A model generated the notes under the pieces. The model ran no database searches and was not told the origin of the DNA. It was given only the letters and a program-made list of their open reading frames with translations. 55,982 bases of DNA from Klebsiella pneumoniae (GTDB lineage Bacteria > Pseudomonadota > Gammaproteobacteria > Ga0077536): contig CAMCQE010000008.1 of assembly GCA_945876945.1 (NCBI GenBank), positions 1 through 55,982 of the forward strand, written 5' to 3'. The translations under genes and the position numbers were made by a program. Below are positions 25,974 through 34,188 of this stretch, in pieces; the first letter of the stretch is position 1; every line of letters begins with the position of its first letter.

Positions 25974-26830
25974 GCCTGACGCAACGGACTGGGTAAACGC
26001 GCGCCAGCCTGACGGGCGGTCTCGAGATTGCCGTAGAGACCTGCCAACGTGGCGCGACCGTCCCGGGTCAGGCCGAGGTAGCGCTCCGAATCAACGATGT
26101 AAGGCACCACATGGTGCTGGAAAAAGCTGGGATAGGCGGCCAGTAAATCGCCGGGCGTGCGGTAACCCGTCTGGCTGTTAAAGCCCGTTTCCTCAAACTC
26201 GAAGAAGACGGCGGAAAGCTTGGCTAAATAGCGTGGGTCAGACAGCTGGCCGATGAGGTCAGCGCCCCGCACCAAGCCCGGATAATCGCCGGTCTGCGCA
26301 TACTCGGCGCCGGCGGGAGTCGGGAAACGCGTGCGCTCAATGCAGGCCTGCACCATGGCCGCGTCCAGCATCGGACTGGCGGTCATGAGCGTCTCGGTCA
26401 CGAACGCCTTGCCACGATCGATGTGCAGCGGCATCAAGGCGGCATCGCTCATTCCCGGCGGGAATGTCGTCCACAAGCCGCCGACGCCGGTCGCAATACG
26501 CTGACCATCGTCGATCCCGCACGCGCCGCGCACATAGCCCACATCGTGGCAAACGAGGGCTGTAATGACGTTCAACCACTGCTCGCGGGTGACATCAGCC
26601 CGTTCGATATGGCGGCCCAGCAGGATTTGCATGCCCACGATAACCACGTGAGCCGTGTGTTCCTGATTGTGGTAGAGCGCATTGCTGGTGGCGATCAGCG
26701 ACAGGGCCTGGCGGGAAACCTTGAGGGCGAAATCAAGGTGACCGGAGTCCTCCGGACCAAACATCACGGCATAGTGAGAAGCGAGGCGCGTCTCGACTTC
26801 ATTGATGAGCAGGTCCGTGATGTTAAGCAT
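25970..26830 (-). CDS. HD-domain metal-dependent phosphohydrolase
   Basis: A 286-residue protein. The HD signature is visible: YHNQEHTAHVV supplies the first His, and ALVCHDVGYVRG the His-Asp pair that binds the metal ion. Later residues such as EYAQTGDYPGLVRGADLIGQ give the final Asp. The family hydrolyses phosphate esters, often nucleotides; the substrate is not evident. I chose ATG at 26830 (MLNITDLLINEVETRL). A GTG at 26923 would add 31 residues that carry no HD motif and sit on a palindrome, so it is less likely. Confidence 0.75.
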   Translation of the reverse strand: MLNITDLLINEVETRLASHYAVMFGPEDSGHLDFALKVSRQALSLIATSNALYHNQEHTAHVVIVGMQILLGRHIERADVTREQWLNVITALVCHDVGYVRGACGIDDGQRIATGVGGLWTTFPPGMSDAALMPLHIDRGKAFVTETLMTASPMLDAAMVQACIERTRFPTPAGAEYAQTGDYPGLVRGADLIGQLSDPRYLAKLSAVFFEFEETGFNSQTGYRTPGDLLAAYPSFFQHHVVPYIVDSERYLGLTRDGRATLAGLYGNLETARQAGARLPSPLRQA

Positions 26831-26922
26831 CAATTTGCTCGTCGCTAGGTGATTGGGGGCTAAAAGGAGGGGACACCGCCCCACAGTCGTCAAAAAATAA
26901 CGCAGCTGGCAAATATTCAACA

Positions 26923-26936
26923 CCCCTCAGGAGGGG
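26923..26936. promoter_or_regulatory. Short palindrome CCCCTC-ag-GAGGGG
   Basis: A perfect 6-base inverted repeat with a 2-base centre in the 212-base gap between the divergent HD phosphohydrolase and dienelactone hydrolase genes. It could be an operator or a small hairpin. A related GGAGGGG lies about 50 bases to the left. No regulator can be named. Confidence 0.25.
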
Positions 26937-27042
26937 AAAGTGTGACTTTTTACCTCACCAGAAGGCGCATTCCGGTCCAGCAGTGGCCGAAGCCAAGGCT
27001 GCGGGCTACATTGCGACTCCCCCACACGCCAGAGGCAAGACC

Positions 27043-27756
27043 ATGGTCGAACGCAAAATCGAATACCGCCACGAAGACACCGTGCTGGAAGGCCTGCTGT
27101 GCCACGACGGCAAATCGGCACAGCCACGCCCTGCCATTCTGATTGCACACGCTTGGGCGGGGCGCTCCGAATTTGAAAATGAAAAGGCGCGCAAGCTCGC
27201 GGAGTTGGGCTATGTCGGTTTTGCCATCGACCTCTACGGCAAAGGCGTGTTGGGCGCGAACCCGGAAGAAAACACGGCGCTCATGATGCCGTTCCTTAAC
27301 CACCGCGCCCGCCTGCAGGCCCGCCTTCACACCGCTTTGGCCGCGCTGCGCGCGCAACCCGAAGTCGCCGGCGACCGGGTGGCCGCCATCGGTTACTGCT
27401 TCGGCGGACTGTGCGTGCTGGATCTGGCCCGCACCGGCGCCGACGTAAAAGGCGTTGCCAGCTTCCATGGTCTGCTGGGCAAGCCCGGCAACACCGACGG
27501 CATTGGCGTCAAAGCCAGCGTGCTGGTGCTGCACGGACATGACGACCCGATGGTACCCGTGGCCGACGTGGTCGCGCTCGAAACCGAACTCACCGAGTCG
27601 GGTGCGGACTGGCAGATTCATACCTATGGCAACACCATGCACTCGTTTACAAATCCGGAAGCCAACGACCCAGGCTTTGGGGTGAAGTACGAAGCCAAAG
27701 CTGACCGACGCTCCTGGACCACACTGCTCGACTTCCTCGGGGAAGTGCTGAACTGA
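27043..27756 (+). CDS. Dienelactone hydrolase family protein
   Basis: A 237-residue alpha/beta hydrolase. The catalytic triad of the dienelactone hydrolase type can be placed: nucleophile Cys119 in AAIGYCFGG, Asp168 in LHGHDDPMVP, His200 in NTMHSFTNP. The oxyanion region is in AHAWAG. ATG at 27043 is chosen because GAGGC lies nine bases upstream and the conserved start VERKIEYRHEDTVLEG follows. Characterised members open dienelactone in chlorocatechol breakdown, but most relatives have unknown substrates and no aromatic-degradation genes are nearby. Confidence 0.87.
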   Translation: MVERKIEYRHEDTVLEGLLCHDGKSAQPRPAILIAHAWAGRSEFENEKARKLAELGYVGFAIDLYGKGVLGANPEENTALMMPFLNHRARLQARLHTALAALRAQPEVAGDRVAAIGYCFGGLCVLDLARTGADVKGVASFHGLLGKPGNTDGIGVKASVLVLHGHDDPMVPVADVVALETELTESGADWQIHTYGNTMHSFTNPEANDPGFGVKYEAKADRRSWTTLLDFLGEVLN

Positions 27757-27817
27757 GCGCGCGCTGGCGCCCTGAAGACTGACGACGCCTTCGCCCGCGA
27801 CCCGCAGAGGGACTCAG

Positions 27818-29686
27818 CTGAACCCCCGCCACAGCGCCCGCAGCCTTGAACTTCTGTTCTGGGGCGGGCTGCTGGTTTACATCGTGGGACAACTGGGCGC
27901 CTACAGCCTGACCGCAACCGGTCTGGTGCCGGCAGGGGATGACCGGGAAATCCTGGCGCTCGCGCGTCAGATTGCCCATCACACCCTGCCCCACGAAGCC
28001 TTTTACCGGGCACCCGGCTATTCCGCCGTATTGGCGCTGGGGCTGCAGCTGGGCGTGCCCGATGCCGGGCTGCTGCTGTTCGCGCGGGGCGTGAACGCGC
28101 TGTGCCATATCCTCACCGCGGTAATGGTCGGGCGGCTTGCGCGCAGCCTGTGGGCAAGCCGCGCGGCCGGCCTGACGGCGGCAGCGCTGGTGGGTTTCAA
28201 TCCTGTGTTGCTGCATTTCGCGGGCGATGCGCTCGACATCACGCTGGCCATCACCTTGATGACGGCTGGCATTGCCAGTCTCATCCACGCGCAGCTCGGC
28301 CGCTGTTCGCCCGGACTCGCCTCCTTCTGGCTCAGCCTGGCGGCACTGTGTCGGCCGCAGTTAGTGCCCTTGCTACTCCTACCCCCGGTCCTCTCGCTCT
28401 ACCTGCCCTGCCGCAAAGGGCGAGGTCTGCTTCGCGCCCTGGCACCGGCGGCGCTGATATTCGGTTGCTTTGGCTTGGTGAACCAGCAACTGGCGGATGA
28501 CTTTCGACTGCTGCCCTGGCAGGGCGCCTATAACCTCTGGGCGGCCAATCACCCGGGTGCGAATGGCCGCTATTTCGAGCAAACGCTGAGCGTTGATTCC
28601 TATGATCCGGCGGCGAATACCGCCCGGCTCGAATCCGAAGCCCTCTATCTTCAGCGCGAACCGACGGCACCGCAGGATTACCCAAGCGTGACCCGTTACT
28701 GGCAAGCGCAGGCGCTCGCCTCAATACGGGAATCACCCGCCGCGTGGCTCGCGCTGATGGGCCAGAAACTGCGGTATTTGCTCAATAACGAAGAGCAGTA
28801 CAACAACAAGACCTACGCGTTCTATAAAGCGCGCTCCCGTTGGCTTGGCCCGAACCCGCTGTGCTGGGCGCTGGTACTGACCTGCGGCGTGGCGGGCGCC
28901 GCCGTGGGCTGGAAGCGTCGGGAGTTCAGGCTCCTGCTACTGGCGATTGGACTTTGCGCCGGGGGTGTCCTGCTGTACTACGTGAGCGATCGCTTTCGCG
29001 CCCCGCTTGTGCCGCTCTTATCGGTACTCGCGGGCGGGATCACCCAACTCAGGTTTACCCCGGACAGTGGCCGCGCTGCTGGCTGGGCGCTGGCGGCGCT
29101 ACTCCTTGCCTCGCTGCCGGTAGGTTATGACCCTCGGGAAACCTTGATTCAGGATCACATGATGGTGGCCGCCAGCGCGACCGCGCTCGGCCGTCATGCG
29201 GAAGCCTTGGGAGAGCTGGCAGCCGCCGCTGAAACTAACTCAAAGCGCCCGACCTTGGTCGCGCTCAGCTGCATCGTGCGGTTCAATGCCTGGCTGGCGG
29301 ACGCTGGATCCTCTAAACGCGCATGGATTGAAAGCTGCCAGCAGGCGGCAGCAGGATCGGCCAGTGCGCGCCTGCTGAGCGCGCATGCCGCCTGGCTTGC
29401 TGGCAACGTTCAAGCGGCCGTTGTGGGCTGGCGCGAAGCTGCCGTGCCGGGTGGTCCCGATGAAGCCACCGCCCTGGCCGCGCTATCGGTCGCAAGCGCG
29501 CTAACGGAGGCGGAACAGCGAAGATTCATTGACTTGGCCAATCAGGGCAGCGAGTCGGTGCTCGCCGTACTGGCCAATGCGGGGGATGAAGAAAGACGGC
29601 AGCAGCTGCTGATGGTGCAGGGCCCTCTACGGACGGAATCTGCAATGAGGGCGGCGAAACGCCTATGGGGCAAACCGGCGCCCTGA
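27818..29686 (+). CDS. GT39-like multi-spanning glycosyltransferase, probable CTG start
   Basis: A membrane protein of about 622 residues. The first third resembles ArnT/PMT-type lipid-linked sugar transferases: an acidic pair in VPAGDDREILALARQI after the first span, FYRAPGYSAVLALGL, then repeated hydrophobic spans to about residue 420. The C-terminal 200 residues are soluble, Ala-rich and TPR-like (ALGRHAEALGELAAAAE, ARLLSAHAAWLAGNVQAAV). The first ordinary start is GTG at 27884, but that would cut the first membrane span. The open frame extends back through LELLFWGGLLVYIV to a CTG at 27818 with AGAGGGA five bases upstream and has no ATG, GTG or TTG before the in-frame TGA at 27773. I therefore favour CTG. 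Donor and acceptor unknown. Confidence 0.7.
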   Translation: MNPRHSARSLELLFWGGLLVYIVGQLGAYSLTATGLVPAGDDREILALARQIAHHTLPHEAFYRAPGYSAVLALGLQLGVPDAGLLLFARGVNALCHILTAVMVGRLARSLWASRAAGLTAAALVGFNPVLLHFAGDALDITLAITLMTAGIASLIHAQLGRCSPGLASFWLSLAALCRPQLVPLLLLPPVLSLYLPCRKGRGLLRALAPAALIFGCFGLVNQQLADDFRLLPWQGAYNLWAANHPGANGRYFEQTLSVDSYDPAANTARLESEALYLQREPTAPQDYPSVTRYWQAQALASIRESPAAWLALMGQKLRYLLNNEEQYNNKTYAFYKARSRWLGPNPLCWALVLTCGVAGAAVGWKRREFRLLLLAIGLCAGGVLLYYVSDRFRAPLVPLLSVLAGGITQLRFTPDSGRAAGWALAALLLASLPVGYDPRETLIQDHMMVAASATALGRHAEALGELAAAAETNSKRPTLVALSCIVRFNAWLADAGSSKRAWIESCQQAAAGSASARLLSAHAAWLAGNVQAAVVGWREAAVPGGPDEATALAALSVASALTEAEQRRFIDLANQGSESVLAVLANAGDEERRQQLLMVQGPLRTESAMRAAKRLWGKPAP

Positions 29687-29720
29687 GCCGGGCAGCCGGT
29701 TTTAACGAGCAGGGGCAGAC

Positions 29721-30077
29721 TTACCGATGGAGAGTGCCCAGCGGGCTTTTCTGCTGGGAAAAATAGTTGGCAAGGCCAAGCATGTCTTCTTCGGTGAGCT
29801 GCAAGGCCTTGACCTGAGCGCTCATGATCGGATGGTTACGCCGACCGTCACGGTAGTGGCGCAACGCCGCTACGATGTAGTCCGCGTGCTGACCGGCCAG
29901 AACCGGATAGTCGGGTGCGAGGGGCTTGTCCCCTTTTTCGCCATGACAGGCGCCGCAGGCCGCGAGTTTTTGAGTGAAGGCAGCCGGGTCGGCCGCCGGA
30001 GCTGGTTCGTTGGCATTGGCGGCGGTCATACCCGCCAGACCTGCGAAAAAAACCAGAAGGGAAACGTGCTTCAACAT
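29721..30077 (-). CDS. Class I cytochrome c, single haem
   Basis: A 118-residue periplasmic cytochrome. The ATG at 30077 gives MLKHVSLLVFFAGLAGM, a signal peptide, with GGAG ten bases upstream; an ATG at 30086 is too close to that site. The haem motif is CGACH, and the sixth ligand Met is probably in NHPIMSAQVKAL. The C-terminal helix LTEEDMLGLANYFSQQ is typical of cytochrome c4/c5-like domains. It lies 45 bases downstream of another small cytochrome; together they equal the two halves of a dihaem c4 protein made as separate chains. Redox partner unknown. Confidence 0.85.
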   Translation of the reverse strand: MLKHVSLLVFFAGLAGMTAANANEPAPAADPAAFTQKLAACGACHGEKGDKPLAPDYPVLAGQHADYIVAALRHYRDGRRNHPIMSAQVKALQLTEEDMLGLANYFSQQKSPLGTLHR

Positions 30078-30122
30078 AGGGTGCATTCTCCGGAGATACA
30101 CGGCCAAACCCGGCGGTAACTC

Positions 30123-30446
30123 TTATTTGCCCTGGGAGGCGATGTAGGCAGCGATGTTGGCAATGTCCTGATCGCTGAGATTGGCCGCGTTGGCGTTCAT
30201 CGATCCGTGCTTACGGCTGCCGTCGCGATAGGCTTTCAGCGAAGATTCAATGTAGGCAGCCGACAGACCGGCGATTTTCGGCACATGGTAGGACGGGTAG
30301 ACGTTGAAATAGCCCTCGATGCCGTGGCATCCGTGGCAAGTCTCGGCGGCCTGCTTGCCCGCGGCGGCGTCACCTTCGGCCAACACATTCAGCGACACGG
30401 TGGCCAGACCGGTAGCGAGCAATCCAATCAGCATCTGCTTGGTCAT
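30123..30446 (-). CDS. Class I cytochrome c, single haem
   Basis: A 107-residue periplasmic cytochrome with signal peptide MTKQMLIGLLATGLATVSLN ending near VLAEG. The haem motif is CHGCH and the axial Met is probably in SRKHGSMNANAANL. ATG at 30446 follows GAGGAG. It is the first gene of a two-cytochrome operon reading left, divergent from dksA. Sequence style is that of cytochrome c4-like domains; it likely carries electrons between a respiratory complex and a terminal oxidase or dehydrogenase. Confidence 0.87.
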   Translation of the reverse strand: MTKQMLIGLLATGLATVSLNVLAEGDAAAGKQAAETCHGCHGIEGYFNVYPSYHVPKIAGLSAAYIESSLKAYRDGSRKHGSMNANAANLSDQDIANIAAYIASQGK

Positions 30447-30767
30447 TCAATACTCCTCAGCAAGCGGCGCGCCATCGCACCGGGAGGCCCATAGGCCTGA
30501 ACTATCGCAATTTCATCGTTGATTGGTAGATTGAGCCACCGCTCGACGTGCGCGTGGCAGGCATACTACTAAAAGGCCCCGTCGCGAGGGAAGCAACGCA
30601 ACGGCAAGCTGGCCGCCCGCCGCGCGCCAACGACGCTGGCGAGGGCCCAACAGGGCGTTGCGCGGCCATCTGAAAATGATTATGGTGCCGTCGCCGAATC
30701 GTGAGACTAATTTAAGGTTTTGCCGTTAATCGCCTTAAAAATCAGGCGAAATTCCGGAGGAGGCACA
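30447..30767. other. Divergent control region between cytochromes and dksA
   Basis: A 321-base gap holding the start regions of two opposite transcripts. No gene is recognised. A strong ribosome site, GGAGGAGG, precedes the dksA GTG. The stretch before it is the only AT-richer part (GACTAATTTAAGG), but I could not place a convincing -35/-10 pair. Confidence 0.4.
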
Positions 30768-31964
30768 GTGGCGAAGAGCACACCCAAGGCGCAATCCAAA
30801 GCATCAGGCAAGGCTGTGAAGCCTGCACCGGTAAAAGCAAAGGGCAAGCCTGCACCGGCCGCGCCTAAAGCTGTGGCGAAAAAGCCACCTGCCAAACCAG
30901 CAGGCAAGCGCGTTGCCAAGACGCCAGTTACCAAGCCAGCAGCCGTTGCGAAGGCGCCGGTGAAAAAAGTCGTTGCGCCGCCTTCCGCTGCCAAAGCCAA
31001 AGCGAAAGCCAGCGTAGCAAAAGCGCCAGCGCCCAAAGCGACGGCAAGCAAGAAAACCGCGCCGTTAGCTGCCAAGGCCGCACCGGCGAAGAAGCCGGCC
31101 GCAAAGCCCGCTGTGACACCCATGGTCAAAACCGCCCCCAAACAAAAAGCGGCCGCCAGCGCAGTCGCCAAAACCAAAGCGCCGGCCGGTGCGGTGCCGC
31201 CAAAACCGCAGAAAGCCGCCACAGCGGCGAAACCAGCCGCGGCTCCAGCGTCTAAACCCGCCGTGGCGGCAACGCCGAAACCGGTCATCGCCGCGACGCC
31301 AGCACCGGCACCGAAACCTGCCAAGCCGATCCCTGCGCGAACCGCCGCGCCGGCCCCCACGCCAGTAGCAGCGGCAGCTCCCGCCGCTGAGGCGCCGGCG
31401 GCCGCCCCGACCTCCAAATTGAAATCTAGACTGAAGCCGCTGCGTAAACCCGTCGCCACAGCCTCAACCCCGGTCAAAGCCGTGCCGGTTGAGCCTGAGA
31501 AGCCACGGTTCGCACCGCGCCCCGGGAGCAAAGTGACGATTGTGACAAATGTAGAACTACCCGCTGGCTATCGTCCGAGCTCGGGTGAAGAGTATATGAG
31601 CCCGTTCCATCTGGCCTACTTCCGCCAGATTCTTGAAGGCCAACGACAGCAACTCATCGGCGACTCCCAGAAGACGATTGAACATCTCCGGACCGAAACC
31701 CGCGATGTGGGTGATGAGGCCGAACGGGCAAGCCGTGAAAGTGACAACATCCTCGAACTGCGGACTCGCGATCGCGAGCGCAAGCTGCTGCGAAAAATCG
31801 AGGAAGCGCTGAAACGAATCGACGACGGCTCCTACGGCTACTGCGAAGAAACCGGCGAAGAAATCGGTCTCGGCCGACTTGAGGCAAGACCCACTGCCAC
31901 GCTCACCGTAGACGCTCAGGAACGTCGCGAAAAACTGCAAAAACAGTTCCGCGACGACCACTAG
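30768..31964 (+). CDS. dksA: DksA-type RNA polymerase-binding protein with long basic tail
   Basis: A 398-residue form of the stringent-response cofactor that binds the RNA polymerase secondary channel. GTG at 30768 follows GGAGGAGG. Residues about 1-255 are almost entirely Lys, Ala and Pro, like a histone H1 tail; residues about 280-398 are the DksA domain, with SPFHLAYFRQILEGQRQQL, the coiled coil ending in LELRTRDRERKLLRKIEEAL and the globular SYGYCEETGEEIGLGRLEAR. E. coli DksA has four zinc-binding Cys; here only Cys359 remains, the others being Thr or Ala, so zinc is probably not bound. Long tailed DksA proteins are known to me from Xanthomonadales. The tail may bind DNA or RNA, which is inference. 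Confidence 0.9.
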   Translation: MAKSTPKAQSKASGKAVKPAPVKAKGKPAPAAPKAVAKKPPAKPAGKRVAKTPVTKPAAVAKAPVKKVVAPPSAAKAKAKASVAKAPAPKATASKKTAPLAAKAAPAKKPAAKPAVTPMVKTAPKQKAAASAVAKTKAPAGAVPPKPQKAATAAKPAAAPASKPAVAATPKPVIAATPAPAPKPAKPIPARTAAPAPTPVAAAAPAAEAPAAAPTSKLKSRLKPLRKPVATASTPVKAVPVEPEKPRFAPRPGSKVTIVTNVELPAGYRPSSGEEYMSPFHLAYFRQILEGQRQQLIGDSQKTIEHLRTETRDVGDEAERASRESDNILELRTRDRERKLLRKIEEALKRIDDGSYGYCEETGEEIGLGRLEARPTATLTVDAQERREKLQKQFRDDH

Positions 31965-32037
31965 CCGGCGCGGGATCTGCATGCAGGCTGGTCGAAAATC
32001 GGCGTTCACGCGCGCCGTTTGAAGCAGTTGACGACTC

Positions 32038-33435
32038 ATGGCAGGCGAAAACATTCTTGTTGTAGAGGACCAGCGCTCGGCGGCAGGGGCGCTGCAGATG
32101 CGGCTAAGGGGTCTCGGCTATGACGTTTCTGCCGTCGCGAAAGATGGCATCGAGGCCATCGAAAAAGCCTCCGAACTAAAGCCCGACCTCATCCTCATGG
32201 ATGTCCGGCTTGGCGCCGGCATCGACGGCATCGAAGCCGCGCGGCAAATTCGCAGCAAGCTCGATATCCCGGTGGTCTATCTCTCGGCGCACATCGATCA
32301 GAAATTGCTCGACCGCGCCCGCGCCACCTGCCCCGCCGGCTTTATCAACAAGCCGTTCTCCACCAAAGATCTGCTGATTGCGATTGATTTCGCGCTACGC
32401 GGGAGTCAAGACCGCACGAGTGGCGTGGCCACCACGGCGATTGCGCCCAGTGGCACCACAGAAAACGATGCCGACGGGCTGGTCTCCACCGACCACGAAG
32501 GGCGCATCAGTTTTGCCGACCGCGCTGCCGAACGAATCATCGGTCTCGCGCGGCGCTCGCTAATCGACAGGCCCCTGGCAGAGCTGCTCTCAAGCCTCTA
32601 TGAACTGCCGGCAGAGCGTGCGGCCAGCTTGATCGCTTCGGTGCTGAGCACCCACCGCGAAGAAAGATTAGCCCGCGTGCAGATGGGACGAACCCGCCCT
32701 TCGCGCCAGCAGGAAGACCTCCTTACGCCGCTGTTTGACACGCGCGGCCAGTGCTACGGGGTGGCCCTCAAACTCTTCAGCAGCGGCGGCCAAAGCAGCC
32801 AACACACCGGCGGCAGCGCGCTGTCCAACGCCCTCATTCAGGCGCTCGACACCCTTCCGCATGGCGTCATTTGTCTCAATGCCGAACTACGCGTTGACCA
32901 CATGAACCGGGCGGCGCGCGAGATTCTGGGCCGCAATCGCGGCATGGAATGTCGCAACGGAATTTTTGGTATTCAGGATCGAGCCCTCGATGCCCGCCTG
33001 CGCGAATTCGTCAGGCTGGCCATTCAGGGCGGACAAGCAGGCGCGGGCGCCATGTTCGTCCGGGCGCCGATGTCCGGTGAGCATGTGGAATTACTGGTGG
33101 CGTCGGTGCCGGGCAATAGTGGCGATAGCCAACAGGCGCGGGCCAATCTCTTTTTGTTCGATTCCAACGCGAAATCGAATGCCTCCCACGATCTGCTGAC
33201 GGGCCTCTACGGGCTCACGCACACCGAAGCCAAACTCGTTCAACTGATGAGCAACGGCCTGACGCTGGATGAAGCGGGTCAGGAACTGGCGATTTCCGTC
33301 CACACCGCCCGCACGCATCTCAAGCACGTCTTCCACAAAACCGGCGTGAACCGGCAGGCAGAATTAATTCATCGCATTGGCAGCGGCCCGGCCTCTCTAC
33401 TGCTGAAAATCGCCCCGATCGACTCGCGCAACTAA
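32038..33435 (+). CDS. Response regulator with receiver, PAS-like and LuxR HTH domains
   Basis: A 465-residue transcription regulator. The receiver (about 1-125) has the acidic pair in ILVVEDQRS, phosphoacceptor Asp55 in LILMDVRLG, and Lys in FINKPFSTKDL. A PAS-like segment follows (about 145-250, GLVSTDHEGRISFADRAAER), then a second PAS-like segment (about 275-380, LDTLPHGVICLNAELRVDH). The C-terminus is a LuxR-type HTH, YGLTHTEAKLVQLMSNGLTL followed by AISVHTARTHLKHVFHKTGV. This receiver-PAS-HTH order is less usual than receiver-HTH. No cognate kinase is adjacent. The next gene encodes a VPxPA-CTERM protein on the same strand, a possible target. Confidence 0.85.
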   Translation: MAGENILVVEDQRSAAGALQMRLRGLGYDVSAVAKDGIEAIEKASELKPDLILMDVRLGAGIDGIEAARQIRSKLDIPVVYLSAHIDQKLLDRARATCPAGFINKPFSTKDLLIAIDFALRGSQDRTSGVATTAIAPSGTTENDADGLVSTDHEGRISFADRAAERIIGLARRSLIDRPLAELLSSLYELPAERAASLIASVLSTHREERLARVQMGRTRPSRQQEDLLTPLFDTRGQCYGVALKLFSSGGQSSQHTGGSALSNALIQALDTLPHGVICLNAELRVDHMNRAAREILGRNRGMECRNGIFGIQDRALDARLREFVRLAIQGGQAGAGAMFVRAPMSGEHVELLVASVPGNSGDSQQARANLFLFDSNAKSNASHDLLTGLYGLTHTEAKLVQLMSNGLTLDEAGQELAISVHTARTHLKHVFHKTGVNRQAELIHRIGSGPASLLLKIAPIDSRN

Positions 33436-33546
33436 GCCTGCATCGCTCGGCCCGGCTTGTCAGGCCGGCGCCTTGGCTCACACACTACTTTTGCAGGCCG
33501 GCAGGACGCTGGCCGCATCACCCAATCTCACGGAAGAGGAATCCTT

Positions 33547-34158
33547 ATGTCCCATCACACCTGGTTCGCGGCCCTGGTGGTCGGCAGTCTGGTCGCGCCA
33601 GCTCAAGCCGACACATTGCTGGCCTATAGCTTTGATACTTCAACGAGTGCGTTTATCAATGCGCCTTCAGCACTCGCCGCCGGCGTTTCTGCCGGTGCCT
33701 GGGCGGATCTCGACGGCACCCTGACCAGCTTCACGGGCAATCCCGGACGGGCGCTGGGCGCGAAGAGTTTTCACGATGGCAACTCAATTGTCCTTAGCCT
33801 CAGCGCCGATACACCGCTGCTACCCACGCGCATCAGCTTTGACCAACAGGCTTCGGCCTCGGGGCCGCGTGACTGGTCGCTCACCATCAACGGGCGCCCG
33901 ATTGCCAGCGGCTTGACCAGCACCAGCTTTGGCGCCGTCACGTTACCCCTGACCTTAAGCGCCCAAAGCGTGTTTGAACTGGCGCTCAGCGGCACGGGGG
34001 CCAGTTCGAGTGTGGGCACCTGGCGAATCGACAATTTCCGCCTTGAAGGCACGCGGGTTCCAGAGCCGGTGCCCGTCCCCGCGCCGATAGGCCTGCTGGC
34101 TTCCGGGCTGGTCTGGCTCCGTTGCAGGGCGGGCCAGCAACGGCAGGCCGAAGCCTAA
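33547..34158 (+). CDS. VPEP/VPVPA-CTERM sorting-signal protein
   Basis: A 203-residue secreted protein; ATG at 33547 follows GGAAGAGGAA. The signal peptide is MSHHTWFAALVVGSLVAPAQ to ADT. The body (LLAYSFDTSTSAFINAPSAL..., with repeated beta-strand patterns such as DWSLTINGRPIASGL and GTWRIDNFRLEG) resembles a carbohydrate-binding-like jelly roll. The C-terminus has VPEPVPVPAPIGLLASGLVW then an Arg/Gln-rich tail, fitting a PEP-CTERM-family sorting signal. It is the third such protein in the window. It follows the receiver-PAS-LuxR regulator by 111 bases. Binding target unknown. Confidence 0.72.
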   Translation: MSHHTWFAALVVGSLVAPAQADTLLAYSFDTSTSAFINAPSALAAGVSAGAWADLDGTLTSFTGNPGRALGAKSFHDGNSIVLSLSADTPLLPTRISFDQQASASGPRDWSLTINGRPIASGLTSTSFGAVTLPLTLSAQSVFELALSGTGASSSVGTWRIDNFRLEGTRVPEPVPVPAPIGLLASGLVWLRCRAGQQRQAEA

Positions 34159-34188
34159 TCCCGACCACCGCATCCGCCGTGGGGCAGC

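Noticed and set aside
26831-26923. N-terminal extension of the HD protein resembling a LysR start
   Set aside because: The 31 residues from a GTG at 26923 recall QLRYFL of LysR proteins, but no HTH follows and the HD domain begins at a later ATG.
30707-31531. A Gly/Ala-rich minus-strand frame resembling a repeat protein
   Set aside because: It mirrors the low-complexity Lys/Ala/Pro tail of DksA; the sense frame has a ribosome site and a conserved domain.
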